DNA of 64,000 nt from Limnohabitans sp. 63ED37-2 (GTDB taxonomy: Bacteria > Pseudomonadota > Gammaproteobacteria > Burkholderiales > Burkholderiaceae_C). This document shows positions 34,247-43,844 of the stretch, in pieces. The position numbers were made by a program, and so were the translations under genes. The DNA lies in the NCBI RefSeq assembly GCF_001412535.1, contig NZ_CP011774.1, positions 3,308,993 through 3,372,992 of the forward strand, in the 5' to 3' direction. Below the pieces are notes generated by a model, which made no database searches, had not been told where the DNA came from, and saw only the letters and a list, made by a program, of their open reading frames with translations. Within the stretch, counting starts at the first letter, position 1; the number at the start of each line of letters is the position of its first letter.

Positions 34247-35362
34247 TCACATTCGCCCGTAGGCAAAACCGACTTGGGGCGTGGTGCCTTCGATCTCGTC
34301 GATCAATTTGAGCAACGGGCCCAGATCGCGGTAACGGTCGCAGGCCTTGCGGATGTAGTGGATGAAACGCGGCGCATCGGCCAGGTATTTGGGCTTGCCG
34401 TCGCGCAGCGTCAGGCGGGCAAAGATACCGGCCACTTTCAGGTGGCGCTGCAGGCCCATCCATTCCACGGCGCGGTAAAACGCACCAAAGTCGCTGTGCC
34501 AGTCTTCAAAGTCCATCAGCCCTGCTTTGCGGGCCTTCTCCCAGTAGCGGATGGTGATGTCGAGCACAAAGTCTTCGTCCCAGGTGAGGAAGGCGTCGCG
34601 CATCAGGCTGGCGATGTCGTAGGTGATGGGGCCGTAGACGGCGTCTTGAAAGTCCAGCACACCCAGCTGCACACTGCCGCCAAATGGCATCATCAGGTTG
34701 CGCGGCATGAAGTCGCGGTGCACATACACGCTGGGTGCGGCCAGGTTGCGCTGCACGATCAGGGCAAAAGCCTTGTCGAACACCTCGCGCTGCGCACCTT
34801 GCAACTGCACGCCCCGGTGCTGGGCCAAATACCAATCGGGGAACAGACTCAGTTCGCGGTTCAGCAAAGCTTCGTCATAGGGCGGCAGCACGCCGGGGCG
34901 CGAGGCCAGCTGCCACTGCACCAGCGTGTCCACCGCCTGCATGTACAGGCCGTGGTTGGCCTGCGGGCGCTCCGGGTCGATGGCCGACATCATGGTCGCA
35001 TCCCCCAAGTCGCTCAGCAGCATGAAGCCATGGGCTTCGTGCCAATCGAGCACCTCGGGTGCATTCAGGCCCGCGGCTTTCATCAAGGCGGCAATGCGCA
35101 CAAAAGGCTCGGAGTTTTCCTTGTCGGGTGGGGCGTCCATGACGATAAGGGTGCCGCCTTGGCGCCTGTCCACCCGCAGGTAGCGGCGAAAGCTGGCGTC
35201 GGCGGAGGCCACGCGCAAACTGCCGGGTAAGAGGTCTTGGGAGGCGGCCACGCCGGACATCCAGTGGTCAAAAACCGCGTGCCGGGCCGGATCGGTCCAG
35301 CTGACGCTGTCAGAGACGGCTGGTTGGGGGGCAGAGTTGGGGGGCGGGGTGAGGTGGCTCAT
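34247..35362 (-). CDS. amgK: N-acetylmuramate/N-acetylglucosamine kinase
   Basis: 371 residues from ATG 35362; an in-frame start at 35374 is possible. Aminoglycoside-phosphotransferase fold: SFRRYLRVD and LIVMDAPPDKENSEPFVRIA, with catalytic VYVHRDFMPRNLM and metal-binding GVLDFQDAVYGPITYDIASL. AmgK phosphorylates MurNAc at the anomeric carbon in the route that bypasses de novo UDP-MurNAc synthesis and gives fosfomycin tolerance. It is divergent from lptD, as in Pseudomonas. Its usual partner murU is not adjacent but lies about 10.6 kb away in this window. Confidence 0.88.
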   Translation of the reverse strand: MSHLTPPPNSAPQPAVSDSVSWTDPARHAVFDHWMSGVAASQDLLPGSLRVASADASFRRYLRVDRRQGGTLIVMDAPPDKENSEPFVRIAALMKAAGLNAPEVLDWHEAHGFMLLSDLGDATMMSAIDPERPQANHGLYMQAVDTLVQWQLASRPGVLPPYDEALLNRELSLFPDWYLAQHRGVQLQGAQREVFDKAFALIVQRNLAAPSVYVHRDFMPRNLMMPFGGSVQLGVLDFQDAVYGPITYDIASLMRDAFLTWDEDFVLDITIRYWEKARKAGLMDFEDWHSDFGAFYRAVEWMGLQRHLKVAGIFARLTLRDGKPKYLADAPRFIHYIRKACDRYRDLGPLLKLIDEIEGTTPQVGFAYGRM

Positions 35363-35415
35363 GGATAATCCCATTTTACAAAGCCTGCAATCGGCGTTTT
35401 GCCCTCACTCCTCGC

Positions 35416-37923
35416 GTGTTCAACCCCCATCCCATCGCCGTGCCCCCTTTCCCATCACCTTGTGCGCAGCCACTCGTGGCCATGGCCCCTTCGCGGGTGG
35501 TGGTGCAGGCCGTGGTGTGGGCGGTGCTGTGGGGAGCGCCTGGTGTCACGCTGGTGGGTGTACCGCTGGGTGCGCAGGCTCAAACCCTGACACCACTGCA
35601 AGGTGTGCCCACAGCCCCTGTTCAGGGCCTGGTTCTGCGCAGCAGCCCGATGCTGGAGGAGGCCATCTCGCAGCGTCAGGAGCAAGAGGGGGCAGTTTAT
35701 TTGCAGGGGCAGCGCCTGCGCGTGCGACCCGACCTGGACTTGGTGGTCGAGGGGGAGGCCAGCATTCGCAAGCCGGGCGTGAGCATTCAGGCGGGCCGAC
35801 TGTCCTTTGACCAAAGCCAAGACGTGGTGGAGGCCACGGGGCAAGTGCGCCTGAACCGCCCAGGCAGTGTGTTGACCGGCCCCAAGCTTACCCTGCAGAT
35901 AGACAGTTTTCAGGGCACCCTGACGCAGCCCACTTTTGAGCTTTATAAAAGTGGTGCCTACGGGCAAGCGGCGCAAATCGACTTTGTGGACGATCAACGC
36001 GCCATCGTGCGTGAGGCCAGTTACACCACCTGCAGGCGCACGCCCGGCCCAGAATGGTTGCCGGCATGGGTGCTCAAAGCCACCCGCTTGAATCTGGACG
36101 AAGAAGAGTCCACGGTGCGGGCCGAGGGGGTGCAACTGCGCTTTCAGGACGTGCCGGTGCTGGGCATTCCCGCCGTCACCTTCCCCATGACGAGTGAGCG
36201 CAAGTCTGGCCTGTTGCCACCCGTGGTGGGCATCACCACCAACAATGGGTTGGAGTTGGCCCAACCCTATTATTTCGACATCGCCCCCAACCGCGATGCC
36301 ACCGTGACCACCCACCTGATGAGCAAACGCGGCGTGGCGGTGGACACCGAGTTCCGTTATCTGGAGCGCGACTACAGCGGCCAGGCCCGGCTGAACCTGA
36401 TGCCCACGGACAGCCTGCGTGACCAGGCCCGCTGGGGCTGGTCCAGCCAACACAACGGCACGGTGGACACGGGCCTGGACAGCGTGGGGCGCGTCGGTCT
36501 GGGCCTGAACCTGAACCGGGTCAGCGACGACGACTATTGGCGTGATTTTCCCCGCTCGGGCCTGGCCTTGACCCAACGTTTGCTGCCCTCCACAGGGGTT
36601 TTGAGCTGGGGCCGTGGGAACCTGAGCATGACCGCGCAGGTTCAGCGCTGGCAAACCCTCCAGGACATCACCGCGCCCATCACCCCACCGTACGACCGTG
36701 CACCCCAAATTGGGCTGCGTTATGGGCAGTGGCAGGCCGATGGCCTGGACTGGTCTGTGCAGGCCGATACCACTCGCTTTGAGGCCAGCTACGACCGCAT
36801 CCCACTGGCCAGCACCGCAGAGCGCCCTGTGCCCCGCAATGGCGAGCGCAGTTTTGTGCTGGCGCAGGTCAGCCGCCCCTGGATTCGCCCCTGGGGTTTT
36901 GTCACGCCTAAACTGCAACTGCATGCCACCCGCTACCAACTCGACCAGCCACTCGACTCGGGTGAGCGTTCGGCCAATCGGGTGTTGCCGACCTTCTCGT
37001 TGGATTCGGGCCTGGTGTACGAGCGCGAGACACAGTGGTTTGGTCGTGGCGTCACCCAAACTCTGGAGCCGCGGGCTTTTTATGCACGCACACCGTTTCG
37101 GGACCAAAGCCTTTTGCCCGTGTACGACAGCGGGGCCACCGACTTCAATTTGTCCACCATCTACAGTGAAAACGCCTATGTGGGCCACGACCGCTTGGTG
37201 GACAACGATGCCTTGACCCTGGGGGTGACCAGCCGGTTTTTTGATGCCAACAATGGTGCAGAAATGTTGCGTGTGGGCATGGCCCAGCGCATCCGTTTTT
37301 CGGACCAGAAAGTGGTTCTGCCCGACCAGAGCGCTGCGCAGGCAGGTCTGAGTGACTTGTTGCTGGGCGCAGGCGTGCGCTGGGATGACCGCTGGGCGCT
37401 CGACGCCACGGTCCAGGTCAACAGCCAAACCGACCGCGTCAGCCGCAGCACTTTGCAAGGCCGCTACAGCCCCAGCCCTTACCGGGTGCTGAATGCGGCT
37501 TACCGTTTGAACCAGGGCGTGAGCGAGCAGGTCGATCTGGGGTGGCAGTGGCCGCTGAGTGACTTGCTGGGGCGGCGCGATGCAGCCACTGAAACGGCCT
37601 GGACCCGCACACCCGGCCAAGGCTTGGGGCCGGACCGCTGGTATAGCGTGGGCCGCCTGAACTTCAGCCTGACCGAAGGCCGCATGGTCGACAGTCTGTT
37701 GGGTCTGGAATACGATGGTGGTTGCTGGATCGGACGCATCGCCTTCGAGCGCATCCAGAGCACCGTGAGCACCGCGACCAGCCGCTTGCTGTTCCAGCTT
37801 GAATTCATTGGCCTCGCCCGTGTAGGGGCCAGCCCACTTAATGCCCTGCGCACCAACATTCCCCGCTACCAGAACTTGCGAGACTCCACCGTTGAACCGA
37901 GCCGTTTCCAGCACTATGAATAA
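35416..37923 (+). CDS. lptD: LPS-assembly outer-membrane protein LptD
   Basis: 835 residues from a GTG at 35416; ATG 35482 (MAPSRVVVQAVVWAV) gives a cleaner signal peptide and may be the real start. After the signal, an LptA-like jellyroll (QRLRVRPDLDLVVEGEAS, residues about 95-240) is followed by the C-terminal barrel domain with GIPAVTFPM and RKSGLLPP. LptD with LptE inserts lipopolysaccharide in the outer leaflet. Its stop overlaps the surA start by eight bases, consistent with the known dependence of LptD folding on SurA. Confidence 0.93.
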   Translation: MFNPHPIAVPPFPSPCAQPLVAMAPSRVVVQAVVWAVLWGAPGVTLVGVPLGAQAQTLTPLQGVPTAPVQGLVLRSSPMLEEAISQRQEQEGAVYLQGQRLRVRPDLDLVVEGEASIRKPGVSIQAGRLSFDQSQDVVEATGQVRLNRPGSVLTGPKLTLQIDSFQGTLTQPTFELYKSGAYGQAAQIDFVDDQRAIVREASYTTCRRTPGPEWLPAWVLKATRLNLDEEESTVRAEGVQLRFQDVPVLGIPAVTFPMTSERKSGLLPPVVGITTNNGLELAQPYYFDIAPNRDATVTTHLMSKRGVAVDTEFRYLERDYSGQARLNLMPTDSLRDQARWGWSSQHNGTVDTGLDSVGRVGLGLNLNRVSDDDYWRDFPRSGLALTQRLLPSTGVLSWGRGNLSMTAQVQRWQTLQDITAPITPPYDRAPQIGLRYGQWQADGLDWSVQADTTRFEASYDRIPLASTAERPVPRNGERSFVLAQVSRPWIRPWGFVTPKLQLHATRYQLDQPLDSGERSANRVLPTFSLDSGLVYERETQWFGRGVTQTLEPRAFYARTPFRDQSLLPVYDSGATDFNLSTIYSENAYVGHDRLVDNDALTLGVTSRFFDANNGAEMLRVGMAQRIRFSDQKVVLPDQSAAQAGLSDLLLGAGVRWDDRWALDATVQVNSQTDRVSRSTLQGRYSPSPYRVLNAAYRLNQGVSEQVDLGWQWPLSDLLGRRDAATETAWTRTPGQGLGPDRWYSVGRLNFSLTEGRMVDSLLGLEYDGGCWIGRIAFERIQSTVSTATSRLLFQLEFIGLARVGASPLNALRTNIPRYQNLRDSTVEPSRFQHYE

Positions 37924-39277
37924 ACACCTGTTTCCTGTTCGAGCTTTGTGCGCCGCCTGCGCCTCGGTCTGTCTGGCTGCGGCCTGGCTGCCGCTGACTG
38001 TGTCGGCCCAAAGCCCGGCCACTGCCGCTTCGCGCCCTGCGGCCATCCGTGCGGCAGACTTCATCGTTGCGGTGGTCAATGTCGAGCCCATCACCAACCA
38101 GGAAGTCCAGAACCTGAGCAATCGCCTGCAGCGCGAAGCGCAGGCGCAAGGCCGACCGCTCGACGCCCCCGAGGCCAAACGGCTGGCGCTGGAACAACTC
38201 ATCAATGACAAGGCCCAGATCCAGCAAGCCCGCGATGCGGGCATCTCGATCGACGAAGAGGCCCTGGACCAGGCCGAGGCTAACGTGGCCAGCAGCAACC
38301 AGCTCACGCGCGAAGCCCTGCGCCAGCGTTTGCAGCAAGATGGCGTGGCCCTGGCGACCTTCCGCGATCAGCTGCGCAATCAGTTGCTGCTGACCCGCGT
38401 GCGCGAGCGCGAGGTGGAAGCGCGAATCCGCATCAGCGACATCGAAGTGGAGCAGTTTTTGCAAGAGCAAATCAAGGCGCAGGCCGCGCGTGTCCCGGTG
38501 GCGCTGAACCTGGCCATGGTCCTGATCGCTGTGCCGGAAAACAGCACAGAAGCGCAGATCAAGCCCCTGGAAGCGCAGGCTCGGGAAGTGGCCCGACGCG
38601 CTCGCAGTGGTGAGAGCTTTGCCGAGCTGGCCAAAACCTTCTCGCAAACGGCCGACCGGGGGGCCAATGGCGGGGCATTGGGCTTGCGCCCGGCCGACCG
38701 TTATCCCGAGCTGTTTGTCCAAGCCGTGGCGGCCTTGCCCGTGGGTGGGGTGTCCGAGGTGTTGCGCTCGGGTGCCGGTTTTCATGTGCTCAAAGTGCTG
38801 GAGCGTCAGCAGGCCCCTGCCACCTTGATGGTCACACAAACCCGTGCGCGGCACATTCTGCTGCGCCTGAGTCCCCAGCTGACACAGGCCCAGGCGCTGG
38901 CGCAGCTGAGCGCCCTGCGCCAAGACATTGTGTCGGGCAAGGCTGATTTCGCGGAAGCGGCCAAACGCCTGTCCCAAGACGGCAGCGCAGCGCAGGGGGG
39001 TGATTTGGGATGGGCCAACCCCGGCATGTTTGTGCCCGAATTCGAGCAGACCATGAACCGCCTGCGCCCCGGCCAGGTGGCCGAGCCGCTGGTCTCGCGC
39101 TTTGGGGTGCACCTGATCGAGGTGACCGACCGGCGAGACGCCCCCATGAGTGATGCCGAGCAACGCGCACTGGCCCGCAATGTCTTGCGGGAAAAGAAAC
39201 TCGACGAAGCCTACGTCGCCTGGGCCGAGGATGTGCGTGGTCGGGCCTATGTCGAGATGCGCGAGCCCGTCCAATGA
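37916..39277 (+). CDS. surA: Periplasmic chaperone/peptidyl-prolyl isomerase SurA
   Basis: 453 residues from ATG 37916, overlapping lptD. A signal peptide (ALCAACASVCLAAAWLPLTVSAQ) is followed by the SurA N domain (AVVNVEPITNQEVQNLSNRL) and two parvulin domains: one around FAELAKTFSQTADRGANGGALG, the other around ARHILLRLSPQLTQ and FAEAAKRLSQDGSAAQGGDLGW. It escorts outer-membrane proteins, including LptD, through the periplasm. ATGA overlap with rsmA follows. Confidence 0.94.
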   Translation: MNKHLFPVRALCAACASVCLAAAWLPLTVSAQSPATAASRPAAIRAADFIVAVVNVEPITNQEVQNLSNRLQREAQAQGRPLDAPEAKRLALEQLINDKAQIQQARDAGISIDEEALDQAEANVASSNQLTREALRQRLQQDGVALATFRDQLRNQLLLTRVREREVEARIRISDIEVEQFLQEQIKAQAARVPVALNLAMVLIAVPENSTEAQIKPLEAQAREVARRARSGESFAELAKTFSQTADRGANGGALGLRPADRYPELFVQAVAALPVGGVSEVLRSGAGFHVLKVLERQQAPATLMVTQTRARHILLRLSPQLTQAQALAQLSALRQDIVSGKADFAEAAKRLSQDGSAAQGGDLGWANPGMFVPEFEQTMNRLRPGQVAEPLVSRFGVHLIEVTDRRDAPMSDAEQRALARNVLREKKLDEAYVAWAEDVRGRAYVEMREPVQ

Positions 39278-40053
39278 AGCACATCGCCCGCAAACGCTTT
39301 GGTCAGCACTTTCTGACAGACGGCGGCATCATCGATGCCATCGTGGACGCCATTGCCCCGGTGGCCGGTCAGCCCATGGTCGAGATTGGCCCTGGTCTGG
39401 CCGCACTCACCCAGCCTTTGGTCGAGCGTTTGGGTCATCTGTCGGTGATCGAGCTGGACCGCGATCTGGCGGTGCGCCTGCGCGAGCACCCGCAATTGTC
39501 GGTGGTCGAGTCGGATGTGCTCAAGGTCGACTTTCGGGCGCTGGCGCAGCAGATGCTGGCCAAAGCCACGGCGGCCCCGCTGCACAAAATTCGTGTGGTC
39601 GGTAACCTGCCCTACAACATTTCCACGCCCATCTTGTTCTATTTGCTGGCGCAGGTCGACGTGATCGAAGACCAGCATTTCATGCTGCAAAAGGAAGTCA
39701 TTGACCGCATGGTGGCCCAACCCGCCACATCGGATTACAGCCGCCTGTCGGTGATGCTGCAGTGGCGATATGACATGGCCAACGTGCTGTTTGTTCCGCC
39801 CGAAAGCTTTGACCCGCCCCCGCGTGTGGACAGCGCTGTGGTGCGCATGGTGCCGCTGGCCCAGCCGCCTGATGTGGATGTCAAAACCCTCGAGACGCTG
39901 GTGCAGGTGGCCTTCAGCCAGCGCCGCAAAATTTTGCGCAACACCTTGGGCAAATGGCTCGATGAAAAAGGCTTTGGCGGCACGTTTGATTTGCAGCGCC
40001 GCGCCGAAGAAGTGCCGGTGGCCGAGTTCGTGGCCTTGGCCCAAGCCGTCTGA
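39274..40053 (+). CDS. rsmA: 16S rRNA (adenine-1518/1519-N6)-dimethyltransferase
   Basis: 259 residues. It opens MKHIARKRFGQHFLTDGGII; the SAM motif is VEIGPGLAALTQPL and the catalytic motif VVGNLPYNISTPI. Dimethylates two adjacent adenines in the 3' hairpin of 16S rRNA. The lptD-surA-rsmA order is conserved across proteobacteria; here all three overlap. A strong terminator follows. Confidence 0.96.
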   Translation: MKHIARKRFGQHFLTDGGIIDAIVDAIAPVAGQPMVEIGPGLAALTQPLVERLGHLSVIELDRDLAVRLREHPQLSVVESDVLKVDFRALAQQMLAKATAAPLHKIRVVGNLPYNISTPILFYLLAQVDVIEDQHFMLQKEVIDRMVAQPATSDYSRLSVMLQWRYDMANVLFVPPESFDPPPRVDSAVVRMVPLAQPPDVDVKTLETLVQVAFSQRRKILRNTLGKWLDEKGFGGTFDLQRRAEEVPVAEFVALAQAV

Positions 40054-40077
40054 AGCGCCAAGTCAGATGCGCCCAAA

Positions 40078-40106
40078 GAAAAAGCCCGTCATGGACGGGC
40101 TTTTTC
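40078..40106. terminator. Strong terminator after rsmA
   Basis: A 13-bp stem (AAAAAGCCCGTC at 40079-40090, complement at 40094-40105, plus a closing pair) with loop ATG and flanking A and T runs. It can terminate rsmA and also the convergent barstar-side transcript. Confidence 0.92.
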
Positions 40107-40136
40107 ATGGGTGCCGCATGAGCGGCGCAATGGGGT

Positions 40137-40259
40137 TCAGGCTGCGGCGAGCCAGTAACCTGCATTGAAGGGGCTGCTCATGCGCAGCGCCAAGGGCGAC
40201 ACGTCCACCAATTTGTCGGTGGGCATTTTTTCGCCTTCTTCGATCGATTCGGCCATCAT
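40137..40259 (-). CDS. Short hypothetical protein downstream of barstar
   Basis: 40 residues from the ATG at 40259 (MMAESIEEGEK, ending FNAGYWLAAA), with GAGGA a few bases upstream. The frame is open further upstream into the barstar gene. It ends 31 bp before the rsmA terminator. No known domain. The good ribosome-binding site and its position as third gene of the barnase/barstar unit are the only support. Confidence 0.4.
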   Translation of the reverse strand: MMAESIEEGEKMPTDKLVDVSPLALRMSSPFNAGYWLAAA

Positions 40260-40318
40260 GGCGTCCTCGGTTTGTGCCTCAATCGCCCGTCCTGCTTGGC
40301 TGTTTTGCGCAGAACGGG

Positions 40319-40744
40319 CTACAGAAAAGAATAGAAGCATCGGAAGGGTATCTTCCTGTCTCCCCAGTAATCGGCGGTGTCGCGGAAGATGTCCAGCAAT
40401 TGCTCGCGGGCTTCTTTGTCGAACTTGACGTGTGCAGGAATTTGCTCCAACACCACGATGAAACCAGGCTGTGGGCCTGACTTGTGCAAGGGATCTGTCA
40501 TGCAGTCGTACAGGGCATCGAAATTCTTGCCAAAGTGCGAAGGCAATGTGAATTGCGCACCAATGAGGTCCAGCACATCTTGTTTGCTCTGGGCTTCGGC
40601 CAGGTTGGCATACAAAAAGTGGTGGCCCAAACCTTGGGCGGCTTCTTGCAGGTCGCTCACGCGGTAGGCGCGAATCGACTGCACGATGTTCGACCGCACG
40701 CCCTTCAGGGGCGTCTCTTGGTCTTGACGTGTCGGCATGTCCAT
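40319..40744 (-). CDS. Barstar-family ribonuclease inhibitor
   Basis: 141 residues. The barstar fold is seen in LAEAQSKQDVLDLIGAQFTLPSHFGKNFDALYDCMTD, where the helix with F-G-x-N-x-D-A-L-x-D plugs the RNase active site. HVKFDKEAREQLLDIFRDTADYW is the last helix. The family inhibits secreted guanyl ribonucleases inside the producer cell. It lies 30 bp downstream of the RNase gene on the same strand, a standard toxin/immunity arrangement. Confidence 0.9.
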   Translation of the reverse strand: MDMPTRQDQETPLKGVRSNIVQSIRAYRVSDLQEAAQGLGHHFLYANLAEAQSKQDVLDLIGAQFTLPSHFGKNFDALYDCMTDPLHKSGPQPGFIVVLEQIPAHVKFDKEAREQLLDIFRDTADYWGDRKIPFRCFYSFL

Positions 40745-40774
40745 CTCCGTGGTCTTTCTTGAGAACTAAAAAAA

Positions 40775-41188
40775 TCAGGGTCTGTCAACAATCAAGCGAA
40801 AGCTCGCGTAATGGTCTTCGGTGTAATAACAGGCCTTCGGTTCTGTCGGCACCATGCCGCCACAGACGATGCGGCGGGCTCCACGGTGTCGCACGCCGGG
40901 CGTCCTGACGGTGTATTCGCGGTAAAACCCCCTGGCCTCGCGTGGCAGGAGACGCTCGCGATTGCCAAAAACCGTACCGTCCTTTTCGTAGGGAAAAGGA
41001 CCACCCTTGCGGATTTTTTCGTAAGTTATCTGGCCTTCACGGGGCATGTCGGTGACCAACAACGTGGCCTGTGACTGCACCTCTTGGGGTGTGCGTGCCT
41101 GCACCAAAATTGTGCATGCCAGCAAAATAAAGCCCATCAGCATGGCGAACCACCACCGACGGGCCAAGGCTTGTTGTGCCACCCTCAT
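40775..41188 (-). CDS. Secreted barnase-like guanyl-specific ribonuclease
   Basis: 137 residues from ATG 41188; 41209 is possible. An N-terminal hydrophobic segment (WWFAMLMGFILLACTILVQA) directs export. The mature part aligns by eye with barnase: FGNRERLLP, FYREYTV (Glu91 as the general base), GARRIV (Arg105) and YYTEDHYASF (His126 as the general acid). Cys109 and Cys120 could form a disulfide. It would cut RNA after guanine outside the cell or in competitors, with barstar protecting the host. Confidence 0.88.
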   Translation of the reverse strand: MRVAQQALARRWWFAMLMGFILLACTILVQARTPQEVQSQATLLVTDMPREGQITYEKIRKGGPFPYEKDGTVFGNRERLLPREARGFYREYTVRTPGVRHRGARRIVCGGMVPTEPKACYYTEDHYASFRLIVDRP

Positions 41189-41342
41189 GAATACACCTTT
41201 CAGGAGCATCCGGGTTTACCCGAAAACTCGAAGGCGCTAGTGTGTATCAAATGCGATAAAAATGCAAGCGAATGCCCATTAAACAGGCAAAGACAGTTTG
41301 TTCATTTTTGCTGCATGTGAGTGCACACACCCGTTGAAATGA

Positions 41343-43646
41343 TCAACGCGCCGCGTTGGCGTCCGCCACAGTCAGTGCGGTCATGTTCACAATTCGTCGA
41401 ACCGTGGTGCTGGGCGTCAAAATGTGCACTGGTTTGGCCGCACCCAACAAGACCGGGCCGACGGCAATGTTGCCGCCTGCCGCTGTTTTGAGCAGGTTGT
41501 AGGCGATGTTGGCGGCGTCGATGTTGGGCAGAACCAATAAGTTGGCATCCCCCACCAGTGTGCTGTTGGGCATGAGGGCCTGGCGTGCTGCAGCATCCAG
41601 TGCTACGTCACCGTGCATTTCGCCATCCACCTCGAGCCAAGGTGCGTTTTGGCGCAACAAGTCCAGCACATCGCGCATTTTCAAGGCGCTGGGCTGGTCA
41701 GATGAGCCGAAATTGGAGTGCGACAGCAGTGCGGCCTTGGGCTCGATGCCAAAACGGCGCATTTCTTCAGCTGCCATGATGGTGAATTCGGCCAATTGTT
41801 GGGCGGTGGGGTCGTAGTTGACATGGGTGTCGACCATGAACACCTGACGGCCCGGCAGCATCAAGCCGTTCATGCAAGCGAAGGTGTTCACGCCTTTGCG
41901 CTTGCCAACCACTTGGTCGATGTAGTTCAGGTGCATGGGGTTGGTGCCCCAGGTGCCGCAAATCATGCCGTCCACATCGCCTTTGTGCAGCAGCATGGCG
42001 CCAATGAGCGACAAACGCCGACGCATTTCAATTTTGGCGATTTGCTGGGTGATGCCTTTGCGCTCGGTCATACGGTGGTAGGTCTGCCAGAAATCGCGAT
42101 AACGGTGGTCGTCTTCCACGTTCACGATGTCGTAGTCCAGCTCTTCCTTCAGGCGCAGACCGAATTTTTCGATGCGCTCAGCGATCACAGCCGGACGCCC
42201 GATCAAGGTCGGACGGGCAATGCCTTCGTCCACCACGATTTGGGCCGCACGCAGCACGCGTTCTTCTTCGCCCTCGCTGTAGGCGATGCGTTTTTTCAGG
42301 GCGCGTTTGGCGGCCGTGAAAATGGGCTTCATCATGGTGCCCGAGGCGTACACAAAGCCTTGCAGGCGCTCGCGGTAAGCATCCATGTCGGCAATCGGGC
42401 GTGAAGCCACACCGCTCTCCGCTGCAGCCTGGGCCACGGCCGGGGCGATTTTCATCATCAGGCGTGGGTCAAAGGGCTTCGGAATCAGGTACTCGGGGCC
42501 AAAGGCCAATGGCTCGCCCACATAGGCCGCAGCCACCACTTCGCTTTGCTCAGCCTGCGCCAGCTCGGCAATCGCGTGCACCGCCGCAATTTCCATCTCC
42601 AGCGTGATGGTGGTCGCGCCGCAATCCAAAGCGCCCCGGAAGATGTAAGGGAAACAAAGGACGTTGTTGACCTGGTTGGGGTAATCGGTGCGGCCTGTGG
42701 CCATGATCGCGTCGTCGCGCACGGCTTTGACGTCTTCGGGGTTGATCTCGGGGTTGGGGTTGGCCAGCGCAAAAATCAGCGGCTTGGCGGCCATGGACTG
42801 AACCATGTCCTGCTTGAGCACACCACCCGCCGACAAGCCCAGGAACACATCGGCGCCTGCAATCACCTCGCGCAATGTGCGCTGATCGGTTTTCTGCACA
42901 AACTGGATCTTGTCTTCGTCCATCAATTCGGTGCGGCCTTCGTAGACCACACCCGCCAAGTCGGTGACCCAGATGTTTTCACGCGGGATGCCCAGTTTGA
43001 CCAGCAGCCCCAAACACGCCAGCGCCGCAGCGCCCGCGCCCGAGGTGACCAACTTGATCTTTTTAGGGTCCTTGCCCACCACCTTGAGGCCGTTCAGGAT
43101 GGCCGCACCCACGACGATGGCTGTGCCGTGCTGGTCGTCGTGAAAGACCGGAATCTTCATGCGTTCGCGCAGCTTGCGCTCGATGTAGAAGCAATCCGGT
43201 GCCTTGATGTCTTCGAGGTTGATGCCGCCAAACGTCGGCTCCAGCGAAGCGATGATCTCGACCAACTTGTCGGGGTCTTTTTCGTTGATCTCGATGTCGA
43301 AGACGTCAATGCCCGAGAACTTCTTGAACAGCACGCCCTTGCCTTCCATGACCGGCTTGCTGGCCAGGGGGCCGATGTCGCCCAAACCCAGCACGGCCGT
43401 GCCGTTGGTCACCACACCGACCAAGTTGCCACGGCTGGTGTACTTGAAGGCGTTGGCCGGGTCTTTGACGATTTCTTCACAAGGCGCCGCCACACCGGGC
43501 GAATAGGCCAGGGCCAGGTCGTGCTGGTTGACCAGTTGTTTGGTGGCCGCAATGGCCACTTTGCCAGGGGTGGGGAACTGGTGGTATTCCAGAGCGGCTT
43601 TGCGCAGCTGGGCGCGTTTTTCTTCGGCGAGGACCTTGTTGGTCAT
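41343..43646 (-). CDS. maeB: NADP-dependent malic enzyme (MaeB type, with phosphotransacetylase-like domain)
   Basis: 767 residues. The N-terminal 430 are malic enzyme (ALAYSPGVAAPCEEI, then FHDDQHGTAIVVGAAILNGL and the NADP loop TSGAGAAALACLGLL). The C-terminal 330 resemble phosphotransacetylase (FVYASGTMMKPIFTAAKRAL onwards) and are thought to regulate rather than acetylate. Converts malate to pyruvate with NADPH formation. It is monocistronic, with about 130 bp to the RNase gene downstream. Confidence 0.95.
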   Translation of the reverse strand: MTNKVLAEEKRAQLRKAALEYHQFPTPGKVAIAATKQLVNQHDLALAYSPGVAAPCEEIVKDPANAFKYTSRGNLVGVVTNGTAVLGLGDIGPLASKPVMEGKGVLFKKFSGIDVFDIEINEKDPDKLVEIIASLEPTFGGINLEDIKAPDCFYIERKLRERMKIPVFHDDQHGTAIVVGAAILNGLKVVGKDPKKIKLVTSGAGAAALACLGLLVKLGIPRENIWVTDLAGVVYEGRTELMDEDKIQFVQKTDQRTLREVIAGADVFLGLSAGGVLKQDMVQSMAAKPLIFALANPNPEINPEDVKAVRDDAIMATGRTDYPNQVNNVLCFPYIFRGALDCGATTITLEMEIAAVHAIAELAQAEQSEVVAAAYVGEPLAFGPEYLIPKPFDPRLMMKIAPAVAQAAAESGVASRPIADMDAYRERLQGFVYASGTMMKPIFTAAKRALKKRIAYSEGEEERVLRAAQIVVDEGIARPTLIGRPAVIAERIEKFGLRLKEELDYDIVNVEDDHRYRDFWQTYHRMTERKGITQQIAKIEMRRRLSLIGAMLLHKGDVDGMICGTWGTNPMHLNYIDQVVGKRKGVNTFACMNGLMLPGRQVFMVDTHVNYDPTAQQLAEFTIMAAEEMRRFGIEPKAALLSHSNFGSSDQPSALKMRDVLDLLRQNAPWLEVDGEMHGDVALDAAARQALMPNSTLVGDANLLVLPNIDAANIAYNLLKTAAGGNIAVGPVLLGAAKPVHILTPSTTVRRIVNMTALTVADANAAR

Positions 43647-43844
43647 TGTTGTGCTCCGTTGTAGGGAAGTGCCATATGGCCGCTGGGCTTCAGCGATGGG
43701 GCTGAAATTTGATGGAATTTGTCAACTTACAAAATGACAGACCTGTGTAAGTTTCATTGTAGACGCGGGAGGACAAAGATTTGGCCTTTAACCCGGCCAC
43801 AGCAAGTGAGTTGGCTTTTGACTTTTGATCACAAATGCGGGGAT

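Noticed and set aside
35455..38307. Very long antisense frame (about 950 codons) across lptD and surA
   Set aside because: It crosses two real genes with clear domain content; composition is that of a shadow frame and there is no ribosome-binding site.
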